A program made the position numbers and the translations under genes. This document shows positions 1 through 8,404 of a DNA stretch of 46,308 nt, one piece after another. The notes beneath the pieces are model-generated. The model did no database searches, was not told the origin of the DNA, and was given only the letters and a program-made list of their open reading frames with translations. Within the stretch, counting starts at the first letter, position 1; each line of letters begins with the position of its first letter. This stretch comes from Burkholderiaceae bacterium (GTDB lineage Bacteria; Pseudomonadota; Gammaproteobacteria; Burkholderiales; Burkholderiaceae_A), in assembly GCA_004214155.1 (NCBI GenBank), contig SGYQ01000012.1, positions 1 to 46,308 of the forward strand. The letters are read 5' to 3'.

Positions 1-2
1 GT

Positions 3-347
3 CTAGTATCAACCAGTAATGGTCTTGCTGAAGAGTTTCACTTTCATACTTCTTTCGATGTAATTATGTTCTCGTACTCACTTTCCATGATTTCTGACCA
101 GGAAGGAGCAATAAGAAATGCAATTAAGTTTTTAAACCCCGGGGGAGTAATACTTATTTTAGATTTTGGAGAATTGGAGGGTTTTCCTTTGATCGCAGGA
201 CAGTTGTTTAAAAAATTTCTTAAGCGTTTTTCTGTTTCGCCAAGAAAAAGAGAATTAAGCTTATTTCTCACCAGAGAGCATATACCGTTTGAAATTCGGA
301 GTTTATCGTTTGGATATTCATACATAGCAGAGGTACGAAAGAATTAG
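3..347 (+). CDS. SAM-dependent methyltransferase, BtaB-like (5' truncated by window edge)
   Basis: The frame is open from base 3, so the N-terminus lies outside the window. The visible part is the C-terminal half of a class I methyltransferase: a strand ending FDVIMFSYSLSMI, then a helix, then LNPGGVILILDFGE (post-motif III), then FSVSPRKREL. The combination FSYSLSMI + PGG...DFG + (V)SPR resembles BtaB, which methylates diacylglyceryl-homoserine to the betaine lipid DGTS. The SAM-binding GxGxG motif is not in view, so a different UbiE-like specificity is possible. It converges on psd with a 4-base tail overlap and sits in a lipid gene block, which fits a head-group role. Confidence 0.6.
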   Translation, partial: LVSTSNGLAEEFHFHTSFDVIMFSYSLSMISDQEGAIRNAIKFLNPGGVILILDFGELEGFPLIAGQLFKKFLKRFSVSPRKRELSLFLTREHIPFEIRSLSFGYSYIAEVRKN

Positions 348-1207
348 TAGTTAGCTAATTCATTTCCCATTCGTAGAATTTTATTTAAGGTTATTGTCCT
401 TTCAAAGTCGCAGGAGTTGTTCAAAAATACGAGAATAGTGGATCCGTGTTCGAACCATCCCAATTCCTCTCCTCTTGAGACTTTCTTATTTGGCCAGAAT
501 TGATAGCATTTGCGGTTAGTCGATTTGATCGTTCTATCGATACAGTGTAATCTAATGCTCCCTACTAATATCGCGCCAACAGCAACCAAAATTATTTCTT
601 CTGACGTATCGTGTGTTCGCAACTGAATGACTACCCTTTCGTTTTTGCAAAACAAGTTATCCTTTCGTTTCAACGTTATGGGATTAACATTGAAAATCCC
701 GCCTGGAATAACTTTTACGTATTCAATAGTGCTGTCTGAAGGACTGTGAAAACGGTGGTACATAGAGGAAGTTAGTCTAAGGGTAAGATATTTAAATTTA
801 CTACATTTTTCTGCAAAGTCAGAGTCATCAAACAAAGCTTTTATTGAGTAAGCTGAGTCCTTTATTTGGAGGGCTTTGCCGTTGCTAACATCGCCATAAG
901 CACCAATGATTCCGTCACATGGACTGAGTATCACTCTTTGACGGACAGATATGGTTCGTGCACCCGGTTTTAGTTTTCGAATAAAACACTCGTTTAAGCT
1001 ACCAAAAGTTTGTTTTTCCGAATCAGAGAAATCAAGATCAGTAAAACGTGACCAGATGAATATCAACAATTTGGTTAAAAATGGGGACTGGATTTTACTC
1101 AGCCAGCCTACAAATGCGGTTATTTGCAACCTAGGAATCATATTTGTTACAAAATAATTCACCCACTCGATTTGCAAAATCTTTTTCAACGACATGCTAG
1201 ATTTCAT
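344..1207 (-). CDS. psd: Phosphatidylserine decarboxylase proenzyme
   Basis: 287 aa, the usual length for a membrane-associated Psd. It converts phosphatidylserine to phosphatidylethanolamine. The self-cleavage site GST is at residues 255-257 (Ser256 would become the pyruvoyl group), here in the context EHGSTILVF. The likely triad partners are Asp98 in SPCDGI and His154 in YHRFHSP. VGAILVGSI at 210-218 is a typical family stretch. The start ATG has AGGAG about 12 bases upstream. It is divergent from the aminotransferase gene, with only 44 bases between the starts, so the two share a promoter region. The function is secure; its lipid-block neighbours suggest coordinated control of head groups. 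Confidence 0.9.
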   Translation of the reverse strand: MKSSMSLKKILQIEWVNYFVTNMIPRLQITAFVGWLSKIQSPFLTKLLIFIWSRFTDLDFSDSEKQTFGSLNECFIRKLKPGARTISVRQRVILSPCDGIIGAYGDVSNGKALQIKDSAYSIKALFDDSDFAEKCSKFKYLTLRLTSSMYHRFHSPSDSTIEYVKVIPGGIFNVNPITLKRKDNLFCKNERVVIQLRTHDTSEEIILVAVGAILVGSIRLHCIDRTIKSTNRKCYQFWPNKKVSRGEELGWFEHGSTILVFLNNSCDFERTITLNKILRMGNELANY

Positions 1208-1251
1208 ATTATTGAAACACTCCTTTTGTATTCTTACTTTGTGGATTATGT

Positions 1252-2931
1252 ATGGTAAATATTACAAATAATGCGTTTTTTATAATAATATCTGGGGTTA
1301 TTGGGATAGTCTTTTGTTGGAAAGCCCAGAAGAGAATTCGTCTATCTTTGGCTAAACACCCATCGCTAACCGGTCACTTGCGCTTTCAGAAAGCCTTTAC
1401 AGGTTTTGTACCGAGGTTTTCGTATTCAAAAGATAATTGGTTATCGCAAGACTCTGCTCCAGACCAGGTAATTTTTAGAAGACAAAAGGGATTTAACTCT
1501 TTGTCTAACTCTCTGAAAGAAATGGCCCCCAAAACAATAAATATGTCAAAGGAATTGAGTAGGTCTCTACCCGACCTGGATTTTATTTCGAAGTACAAAG
1601 TACCATTTCAGTTTTCCTCAGTATTAGATGACTTGCCATTGGGGGCAGTTTGGAAAAGTACTGACGGTAATAAACTAGTTGACTATGATGGCAACGAATT
1701 TATTGATATCTCTGGCTCTTACGGAGTTAACTTACTGGGTGCTGATTTTTATAAACAGTCTGTTGATAAGGGTGTAGCAAATGCTAAAGACTTCGGAACT
1801 CATCTTGGAGGTTATCATTCTGTAATTTTCGAAAATATAGAAAAACTAAAAAATATTACAAAAAAGGAGAATATTTCCTTTCACATGTCAGGTACGGAAG
1901 CCGTCATGCAGGCTGTAAGACTTGCAAGGTTTAAGACTGGAAAGAAAAAAATTGTTCGTTTTTCTGGTGCATATCATGGTTGGTGGGATGATGTTCAGCC
2001 AGGCCCAGGTAATCCTATGCCCCCTTCCAACTACACCTTGACATTGCGGGAAATGCATATCAATACCTTAAATTTACTTAGGAGACGAACAGATATTGCC
2101 TGTGTTTTGGTTAATCCGATACAGGTTATGCATCCGAACAAGAGCGCGCCTGGGGACTCAACCTTAATCGATAGTAGTCGTAGTTTTGCGGTAAATGTTG
2201 AAGAATACAAAAATTGGCTTACTAGTCTCAGGAGAGTTTGCTCGGAACAAAATATAATTTTGATTTTCGACGAGGTGTTTGTTGGATTTAGATTAGCATT
2301 AGGGGGAGCTCAGGAGTATTTTGGAGTATGTGCAGATTTAATTACCTATGGAAAAACGCTGGGAGGAGGACTCCCAATAGGAGTTTTAGCTGGCGATGAA
2401 AGGTTTATGAAACGGTATAAGGAGAAAAAACCAGGTGAAATAACTTTTGCACGTGGAACATTTAACGCACATCCTTATGTTCAATCTTCTATGAACGTAT
2501 TTTTAAATAAAATATCCGTTATGGCTAAAAATGGCTTGTATGAAAAGCAAAATGAAATTTGGAAAAATAGATTAACAGAGATTAATTTAGTTTTGAAAGA
2601 TAACGAGCTACCTCTACGTTTTTGTGGAATTCAAACAGTATGGGGTACAATTTTTACTAAACCATCAATGTTTAATTGGTTATTACAGTTTTATCTGCGT
2701 AAACACTTAATCAATATTGGATGGGTCGGAACTGGTAGATTTATTTTTAATTTTAGCTTTTCAGACCGAGATTTTACTATTTTTAAAAATAGGTTTGTAA
2801 ATGCTGCCCTAAATATGAAACAGGACGGGTGGTGGGATTCTCGGGCACAATTAACTAATGGACAACTTAAAAAACATTTTTTATTAGGACTACTTCAGGC
2901 AAAAATCAAGGGAGACCGCGCAAACGTTTAA
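1252..2931 (+). CDS. Membrane-anchored class-III (PLP) aminotransferase
   Basis: 559 aa. Residues 8-24 form a hydrophobic N-terminal segment followed by a basic stretch, so the enzyme is probably anchored with its catalytic domain in the cytoplasm. Residues ~115-530 are a fold-type I class-III aminotransferase of the glutamate-1-semialdehyde aminomutase type: SGTEA at 213-217, YHGWWD at 241-246, DEVFVGFR at 340-347 and the PLP lysine Lys368 in TYGKTLGGG. It is ~130 residues longer than HemL and anchored, so it is unlikely to be the housekeeping HemL. Neighbours (BtaB-like, Psd, GT4) suggest it adds or removes an amino group on a lipid head group or a lipid-linked intermediate. The substrate is unknown. 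No clear ribosome-binding site is seen. Confidence 0.75.
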   Translation: MVNITNNAFFIIISGVIGIVFCWKAQKRIRLSLAKHPSLTGHLRFQKAFTGFVPRFSYSKDNWLSQDSAPDQVIFRRQKGFNSLSNSLKEMAPKTINMSKELSRSLPDLDFISKYKVPFQFSSVLDDLPLGAVWKSTDGNKLVDYDGNEFIDISGSYGVNLLGADFYKQSVDKGVANAKDFGTHLGGYHSVIFENIEKLKNITKKENISFHMSGTEAVMQAVRLARFKTGKKKIVRFSGAYHGWWDDVQPGPGNPMPPSNYTLTLREMHINTLNLLRRRTDIACVLVNPIQVMHPNKSAPGDSTLIDSSRSFAVNVEEYKNWLTSLRRVCSEQNIILIFDEVFVGFRLALGGAQEYFGVCADLITYGKTLGGGLPIGVLAGDERFMKRYKEKKPGEITFARGTFNAHPYVQSSMNVFLNKISVMAKNGLYEKQNEIWKNRLTEINLVLKDNELPLRFCGIQTVWGTIFTKPSMFNWLLQFYLRKHLINIGWVGTGRFIFNFSFSDRDFTIFKNRFVNAALNMKQDGWWDSRAQLTNGQLKKHFLLGLLQAKIKGDRANV

Positions 2932-3560
2932 GTTGATTCTTTTTCCTGCAGAGTTTTAGTAACTTCAGCCATAGGATCGATAAGCTCGCGCCTTACAAAT
3001 AAAAACCACGGGCTTTTATAATACAACTTTACATCGTGAAAGGGGTCCGTAATAATCTTCAAAACCCAAGCAATTGAAGTATAGAGATTCTCTTTTATCA
3101 GTAGTTGTCCAGCTCGAAAAAATAAGCCAAAAAAACCTAAAAATAACCATGCAATTCCAACAGTACTGATAAATGAATACTCATAGTCCTTTGGCACAAA
3201 AACATGAACGATTTCGGGAGAGACTAAGTAAATTAAAGGGATAAGTGCCCAAATCGATAATAGAACAATCTTTCTGTGTAAATTATATCCTACCTTTATT
3301 TCCTCTTTATGGTCATGGGTGGCAGAATTAACAGTATCGTAACTTTTTGGTTCGAAGAAGAAGTGGCCCGCTTGACGGGAGGTCATAGCAACTAGCCACG
3401 CTATTAATGACGAATAGATTGGATTGATAAATAGGAAAATGTAGCTCACTAAAAAAGAAAGGGCGCTTATTAAATGAAGGCTCTGATTAATTCTGCTATG
3501 GTGATAGAATCTATGATCGTCCCAACGTTGAATTTCGAGTGTTTTGAGAAGTTTTTTCAT
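2928..3560 (-). CDS. Polytopic membrane protein with His motifs, Mpo1/DUF962-like
   Basis: 210 aa with about four hydrophobic segments (near 30-48, 52-62, 97-115 and 130-150). The N-terminal WDDHRFYHHSRINQSLHL and the later GHFFFEP...HDHKEE...H carry regularly placed histidines and acidic residues next to membrane segments. This pattern recalls the Mpo1/DUF962 and fatty-acid-hydroxylase-type metal sites. It overlaps the end of the aminotransferase by 4 bases, tail to tail. A role in modifying the acyl or sphingoid part of the lipids made by this block is a guess from position. The assignment to DUF962 is tentative. Confidence 0.6.
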   Translation of the reverse strand: MKKLLKTLEIQRWDDHRFYHHSRINQSLHLISALSFLVSYIFLFINPIYSSLIAWLVAMTSRQAGHFFFEPKSYDTVNSATHDHKEEIKVGYNLHRKIVLLSIWALIPLIYLVSPEIVHVFVPKDYEYSFISTVGIAWLFLGFFGLFFRAGQLLIKENLYTSIAWVLKIITDPFHDVKLYYKSPWFLFVRRELIDPMAEVTKTLQEKEST

Positions 3561-3683
3561 GATGGTTTAATTAATTTAGAATAAGTCATTGTCAGGTAGT
3601 TACATTTCGGTTTTGTTACAAGAATAAAAGCTTAATAAAATTGTAAAAAAATTAATGCAAACTTGACAAAAATAAGGGTTAAT

Positions 3684-4847
3684 TTGAAAAATATTTGTTT
3701 TGTCACAGAAACGTATCCGCCAGATATCAACGGCGTTTCCCTAACGCTGGAAAGGATTGTTACTGGTTTCGCTCGGAAAAATTATCACGTGACTGTAGTT
3801 GTTCCAGATACAAAGCATTCAACGGGTACTAATGGTGTGGGACAGAATCTAAACTTCCTTTCTGTTAAAGGTATTCCAATACCTTTGTATAGCGAGTTAA
3901 AAATGGGACTTCCCTGTTATGGCTACTTACGTAAAATTTGGTCTAATAGAAAGCCAGATTTAGTTCATATTGCAACTGAGGGCCCATTAGGCTTATCTGC
4001 TCTCTATGCGTCAAAGAAATTGTCAATCCCGTTGGTTTCAGACTTCCGAACCAACTTTCACGAATATGGAAAATATTATGGGCTAGGGTTTTTCGGACAA
4101 TTGATTTTTTCCTATTTGCGATATTTCCACAATAATACAAACAAAACCCTAGTACCAACCCAATCACTTTTCGAATTTTTAAGAGCTAAAAAAATCAATA
4201 ATATTTCTGTGATTCCTCGAGGGGTTGATGTAAAAAAATTCCATCCGCACTTACGGTGCAAAAAAATAAGAAGTGAAATAGGAATTTCGGATTCATGCCC
4301 AACAATATTATCTGTAAGTCGATTGGCTCGTGAGAAAAATTTAGATTTAGTGGTAGATTGTTTCTATGAATTAAAAAAAAAGTATGGACAAATACAGGTA
4401 ATTTTTGTGGGCTCTGGTCCGTACATGAATAACTTAAAAAAAAGCTGCCCAGATGCATTATTTGTTGGTTACAAAACAGGGGTGGAGTTATCGAAATACT
4501 ATGCTAATGCGGATCTGATGGTTTTTCCTAGTTTAACAGAGACGTTTGGAAATGTAACACTCGAAGCGTTAGCAAGTGGGTTGCCGGTATTATGTTATGA
4601 TACCGCTGCAGCGAAAGAACTGGTTATTGACGGTGAGAATGGTTTTACAGTGAGCCCATTTCAAAAAGAAGCTTTTTTGAGAAAAGCTATGCAGATTTTT
4701 GATCAAGTAAATCTAGGAAATGTAAGAATAAATGCTAGAAAAACTGCTGAAAAAAACTGCTGGGATAGCGTTATTAATAAAACAGAGAAAGAGTTTCTCA
4801 ACGTTTTTGAAAATTCGAAGACAATTTACAAAAAATTCGCAACTTAA
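3684..4847 (+). CDS. GT4 glycosyltransferase, Agt/SqdX-like glycolipid synthase
   Basis: GT-B retaining glycosyltransferase of family GT4. I place the start at TTG 3684 (MKNICFVTETYPPDINGVS), because AAGGG lies 5 bases upstream and family members begin just before this strand; a TTG at 3663 would add seven residues. The N-lobe shows FVTETYPPDINGV and the acceptor-side FRTNFHEYGKYYG. The C-lobe shows VSRLAREKN and the donor-binding SLTETFGNVTLEALASG with the EX7E glutamates. These match the SqdX/Agt branch that transfers sugars to diacylglycerol. With Psd and a BtaB-like enzyme nearby, non-phosphorus glycolipid synthesis is plausible. The sugar donor (Glc, GlcA or sulfoquinovose) cannot be read from sequence. 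Confidence 0.75.
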   Translation: MKNICFVTETYPPDINGVSLTLERIVTGFARKNYHVTVVVPDTKHSTGTNGVGQNLNFLSVKGIPIPLYSELKMGLPCYGYLRKIWSNRKPDLVHIATEGPLGLSALYASKKLSIPLVSDFRTNFHEYGKYYGLGFFGQLIFSYLRYFHNNTNKTLVPTQSLFEFLRAKKINNISVIPRGVDVKKFHPHLRCKKIRSEIGISDSCPTILSVSRLAREKNLDLVVDCFYELKKKYGQIQVIFVGSGPYMNNLKKSCPDALFVGYKTGVELSKYYANADLMVFPSLTETFGNVTLEALASGLPVLCYDTAAAKELVIDGENGFTVSPFQKEAFLRKAMQIFDQVNLGNVRINARKTAEKNCWDSVINKTEKEFLNVFENSKTIYKKFAT

Positions 4848-4986
4848 ATTGAAAGCGACCCTAACAAAGGGACCAATAATTCCAATAAGAACCAGGATAG
4901 GTTAGTGACTGGAATTTTTAATAATATGGTTTTTGTAATATTTGGAATTTCTATTTTGTTACAAAAAGAGTTCGTTTTCTAGCGCT

Positions 4987-5217
4987 CTATCCATTAAACA
5001 ATATTTGATAAAAGCCAATCATAAACAAAGGAATTTGAAGACCAAAGTTTGTGAGGATAGCTTTATCTTTAGATAGAAAACCAGCAATAGTCCATCCAAC
5101 CACTCCGATACCATGAAAAATTATATTAACAGGATAAATATTTAGGTTAGTTAACAAGATACCGGTTAGCACTAAAACCGTACTCAGCCATTTGAGATAT
5201 TCTTTTATAAAGATCAT
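4987..5217 (-). CDS. Small membrane protein (three predicted segments)
   Basis: 76 aa, almost wholly hydrophobic, with segments around 8-24, 30-47 and 56-74 and a short charged loop (SKDKA) between the last two. It resembles small DUF6552-type membrane proteins common in marine proteobacteria, but I cannot assign a function. There is no good ribosome-binding site. It is the last gene before the repeat-bounded region starts. Confidence 0.5.
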   Translation of the reverse strand: MIFIKEYLKWLSTVLVLTGILLTNLNIYPVNIIFHGIGVVGWTIAGFLSKDKAILTNFGLQIPLFMIGFYQILFNG

Positions 5218-5387
5218 ATGTGCTGAGAATAATGGAAGAGGCTACTAATTTATAGTCTTTTTTAGCTAAATATTCGTTGGATCAGTGTCAAAATTATAAT
5301 AACCATTGTCTCGTGAGGAGTGAGCAAATAAATGCGCTAAGGTCATTTTTGTGTCCATAAATACAATAAGAGTTTCTCACTGCTTAA

Positions 5388-5474
5388 GTGTGAGTAACGG
5401 GAAAAAAAGTAATTCCGAATATTTAATAGAATCAATGAGTTAAGTGCTCAGTTCGAATCCCGTTCTCCCCGCCA
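5388..5474 (+). repeat. tRNA-end repeat, copy 1
   Basis: An 87-base unit starting GTGTGAGTAACGG and ending in TTCGAATCCCGTTCTCCCCGCCA-type sequence (T-loop, 3' acceptor strand, CCA). The 5' T-stem partner is missing, so it cannot be a complete tRNA. The left boundary of the GAPDH-ArsJ module. It is followed at 5484-5509 by a hairpin shared in form with copies 5 and 7. Confidence 0.85.
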
Positions 5475-5483
5475 GGCAAAATT

Positions 5484-5509
5484 ACTGATTTCTCGATAAA
5501 AAAATCGGT
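5484..5509 (+). repeat. Hairpin downstream of repeat copy 1
   Basis: ACTGATTT and AAATCGGT form a near-perfect 8-bp inverted repeat (one G-T position) around a TCTCGATAA-like loop. The same element, in different states of decay, follows copies 5, 6 and 7. It could be the captured terminator of the parental tRNA gene. Confidence 0.5.
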
Positions 5510-5612
5510 AGATAACCAGATATAACTGTAGATATTTTTAAATCCTCGAAAATGCATCGTTGTAATAAAAATTTAATTTCAATTTGTTAGCCTTGTAACT
5601 TTTGGAATCGTC

Positions 5613-6662
5613 ATGAAAGTCGGTGTAAATGGGGCTGGCCGTATCGGTCGTCTTTTTATCAAAGCTGCTTTAGGCCAGTTGAATCGGGTTAAAGAAGATT
5701 TAAACAGAAACAAGATATTAGACGTTGTTCATATTAACGAGGTAAATGGGAAAGTTTTTGATGTTGTACATCTCTTAAAGTACGACAGTACTCAGGGCCC
5801 GATAACCTATAATGTTAGCCTTCTCGGCGATGGTTCGATAAGTTTTGGCGGAAAGCATATGTCATTTTCACAATTTTCCAAGCCAGGTGAAATACCATGG
5901 GGTAAATACGGTGTCGACCTTGTCATTGAGTGCTCCGGCAATAATTTAACACCTGAGGCACTAGAGGGTCACCTGCAACAAGGTGCGAAGAAAGTACTTG
6001 TTTCTGCTCCGATTAAGTCTAAAAAGATTCTCAATCTAGTTTACGGGGTAAACCACACTAAATATGACAGGCGTCATCACAATATCGTGACTGCATCGTC
6101 TTGCACCACTAATTGCATAGCACCAGCTATTATGGTTCTACAGGAAAAATTTGGTATTCAAAGAGGGCAGATCACTACAATTCACAACCCTACAAATACA
6201 AATCTGGTCGTTGATGCAATCCATAAAGATCCTCGCAGAGCACGCAGCGCTCTTATGAATCTAATTCCCACCACTACAGGTAGCGCTAGAATTATTGGTA
6301 GTATTTTTCCCGAGTTAGCTGGCAAACTTGATGGTCATGCTGTCCGTGTACCTACGCTAAACTCCTCTTTAACAGACTGTGTTTTTTCCCTGAAGACAAA
6401 AGTATCTGTTGATGAAGTCAATAACGAATTGCTCCAGTACTCTAAAGGTTCTTTGAAAGGAATTCTAGGAGTTGAGAGTGCTCCGTTAGTTAGTTCTGAT
6501 TTTCTCGGAGACTCAAGAAGTTGTATTGTTGATTTGCCGTCTACACTTGTTACCGACAATCGACTCTTAAAGCTTTATCTTTGGTACGATAACGAGGCAG
6601 GATATGCATGTAGACTTGCTGACCTTGCGTTTCATATGATGAAAAAAGTTCGTAGAAAATGA
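5613..6662 (+). CDS. Glyceraldehyde-3-phosphate dehydrogenase of the ArsJ arsenate-resistance pair
   Basis: 349 aa. Rossmann start MKVGVNGAGRIGR, catalytic Cys164 in SCTTNC, catalytic His191, and the C-terminal YLWYDNEAGYACR, so the enzyme should be active. It lies 20 bases upstream of arsJ in the same direction, the diagnostic pairing. In this pathway GAPDH uses arsenate in place of phosphate to form 1-arseno-3-phosphoglycerate, which ArsJ exports before it breaks down. The residue after catalytic His191 differs from the usual HAYT (HNPT here). The whole operon sits between repeat copies 1 and 2, suggesting acquisition as a module rather than a central glycolytic gene. Confidence 0.9.
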   Translation: MKVGVNGAGRIGRLFIKAALGQLNRVKEDLNRNKILDVVHINEVNGKVFDVVHLLKYDSTQGPITYNVSLLGDGSISFGGKHMSFSQFSKPGEIPWGKYGVDLVIECSGNNLTPEALEGHLQQGAKKVLVSAPIKSKKILNLVYGVNHTKYDRRHHNIVTASSCTTNCIAPAIMVLQEKFGIQRGQITTIHNPTNTNLVVDAIHKDPRRARSALMNLIPTTTGSARIIGSIFPELAGKLDGHAVRVPTLNSSLTDCVFSLKTKVSVDEVNNELLQYSKGSLKGILGVESAPLVSSDFLGDSRSCIVDLPSTLVTDNRLLKLYLWYDNEAGYACRLADLAFHMMKKVRRK

Positions 6663-6682
6663 CACCTTAAAGTTCGCAAGAC

Positions 6683-7921
6683 ATGAACTCTTCAATTAAA
6701 GATTACATTACAGTAACCCTTAATTACTGGGTATTCACTTTTACTGATGGGGCGTTACGCATAATTGTCTTATTGCATTTTTACAAAGAAGGATTCTCAC
6801 CCTTTACTATCGCTCTGTTATTTCTTTCCTATGAATTCGCTGGGGTCTTTACCAACTTAATTGGTGGATGGTTGTCAACGAACTACGGTATAAAACGAAT
6901 ATTGGGCATAGGTTTAGTTATACAAAGCCTCGGGCTTTTATGTTTATCTGTCGTAAATACTGCCTGGGGAGCAGTTATTGCTACGGTATGGATATTGTGT
7001 TGTCAGGGTCTATGCGGAGTAGCTAAAGACTTTACGAAAACCGCAAGTAAATCAGCAATCAAGCTTACCTCAGACAAACTAGATGGTGCAGAATCAAACG
7101 ATTCCAGACTTTTTCGTTGGGTTGCATGGTTTACTGGAAGTAAAAATGCGATGAAAGGCATCGGTTTTTTAGGTGGTGGTTTACTGCTTACAGTTTTTGG
7201 GTTTCAAAATTCACTATGGTTAATGGTTTTCCTGATAGTTCTAATTTTTATATACACCATGGGACAATTACCAGAAATGTTTGGAAAGAAAAAAGCATCA
7301 AGAACAATAAAAAATTTTTTTTCTAAAAACAAAGTAGTAAATAATTTGGCGCTCATAAGAATATTTTTGTTTGGGGCTAGAGACGTTTGGTTTGTAGTTG
7401 CACTACCTGTGTTTTTGTATTCTAGCGGTTGGACCTTCATTCAAGTAAGTGGGTTAATGGCTTTTTGGACAATATTTTATGGTTTTATTCAAGCGGTTGC
7501 TCCAAAAATTATTCCTGAAACTGAATCCCGAGTCATTGGAAAACGTTTACGTATTTGGATGTTTGGTTTGTGTGTAATTCCGGCAATTCTTTGTTTTATT
7601 GTAGTTAGTGAGATACCTTTATCTGACGCTTATGTAATTTTTGGATTATTTCTCTTTGCATTATTGTTTGCAATTAATTCGTCATTCCAAAGTTTTTTAA
7701 TTGTTGAATATTCTTCTAAAGACAAAACTGCTGAAGACATTGGTTTTTATTATTCCGCAAACGCTATCGGTCGTTTTATAGGGACCTTACTATCTGGATA
7801 TTTATTTCAATTGGGTGGGTTTTCTCACGCATTGTTTGGGTCTGCGCTAATGTTAATTATAGGCTGGATAGTTTCTCTAAGATTTAATTTGGAAGAATCC
7901 TTATCTTTTAAAAAACTGTGA
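6683..7921 (+). CDS. arsJ: ArsJ organoarsenical (1-arseno-3-phosphoglycerate) efflux permease
   Basis: 412 aa, major-facilitator fold with about 12 hydrophobic segments. Typical ArsJ stretches are YWVFTFTDGALRIIVLLHF near the N-terminus, YEFAGVFTNLIGGWL, GVAKDFTKTASKSAIKL and RWVAWFTGSKNAMKGIGF. It exports the arsenylated product of the preceding GAPDH, giving arsenate resistance. It is co-transcribed with GAPDH (20-base gap). Its TGA stop lies inside the first TGTGAGTAAC of repeat copy 2, so the module ends exactly at the repeat. No arsenic-type ArsR gene lies beside it; the ArsR at 23250 is 15 kb away. Confidence 0.92.
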   Translation: MNSSIKDYITVTLNYWVFTFTDGALRIIVLLHFYKEGFSPFTIALLFLSYEFAGVFTNLIGGWLSTNYGIKRILGIGLVIQSLGLLCLSVVNTAWGAVIATVWILCCQGLCGVAKDFTKTASKSAIKLTSDKLDGAESNDSRLFRWVAWFTGSKNAMKGIGFLGGGLLLTVFGFQNSLWLMVFLIVLIFIYTMGQLPEMFGKKKASRTIKNFFSKNKVVNNLALIRIFLFGARDVWFVVALPVFLYSSGWTFIQVSGLMAFWTIFYGFIQAVAPKIIPETESRVIGKRLRIWMFGLCVIPAILCFIVVSEIPLSDAYVIFGLFLFALLFAINSSFQSFLIVEYSSKDKTAEDIGFYYSANAIGRFIGTLLSGYLFQLGGFSHALFGSALMLIIGWIVSLRFNLEESLSFKKL

Positions 7922-7927
7922 GTAACT

Positions 7928-8013
7928 GTGTGAGTAACGCCAAAAAAGTAATTCAGAATATTAAATAGAATTAATAAGTTAAGTACTCAGTTCGAATCCC
8001 GCTCTCTTCGTCA
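7928..8013 (+). repeat. tRNA-end repeat, copy 2
   Basis: An 86-base unit preceded by a second TGTGAGTAAC (from 7918), giving a tandem pair with a 10-12 base period. The right end reads TTCGAATCCCGCTCTCTTCGTCA, two changes from a perfect tRNA 3' end. It separates the arsenate module from the methyltransferase module. Its downstream flank differs from that of copies 1, 5, 6 and 7. Confidence 0.85.
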
Positions 8014-8199
8014 AGAATGTGCATGGCAATCTGTCCCGATCTGTAGCCATCCATGGGTAAAAAGTACGTTTTCTTTTTGCACTTTTTTTAAAGGAAAACA
8101 TTAATGTTGCCGATATTCTTCCAAAAAAGTCCTTAGAGTATGACCATAGAAGTCAATCTGGGTAATTAGGGACATAATTACAAAAAGGAGTCAAGCATA

Positions 8200-8361
8200 G
8201 TGAGAGGCAAAGAGTTTCCCTTAAAAGATAATTGGAAAAATTTTACTCTCAAACCATCACGGGTAAAATCATTAATGAAAAACGATCACTTGAAAAGAAG
8301 AGCGTATGTAGAAAGTACAATCAAAAAACAAAAAGCTAATGGTAAATATATCTCCAATTAA
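8200..8361 (+). CDS. Small basic protein, 53 aa, unknown
   Basis: Starts at GTG with AAAAGGAG nine bases upstream, one of the best ribosome-binding sites in the region, which is why I call it. The product is strongly basic, opens VRGKEFPLKDNW and ends KKQKANGKYISN, with no membrane segment. No family recognised. It lies 43 bases upstream of a methyltransferase in the same direction and the same repeat-bounded module, so the two are probably co-expressed. Confidence 0.5.
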   Translation: MRGKEFPLKDNWKNFTLKPSRVKSLMKNDHLKRRAYVESTIKKQKANGKYISN

Positions 8362-8404
8362 TTTTGCATAAACAAAAAAGCATCCAGTGTGGTAAACTCG
8401 TAAT

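Noticed and set aside
5388-5474. A complete tRNA or tmRNA gene at the repeats
   Set aside because: Only the T-loop, acceptor 3' strand and CCA are present; the 5' acceptor strand, anticodon arm and matching T-stem half are missing in all copies. The end does not match the tmRNA 3' end.
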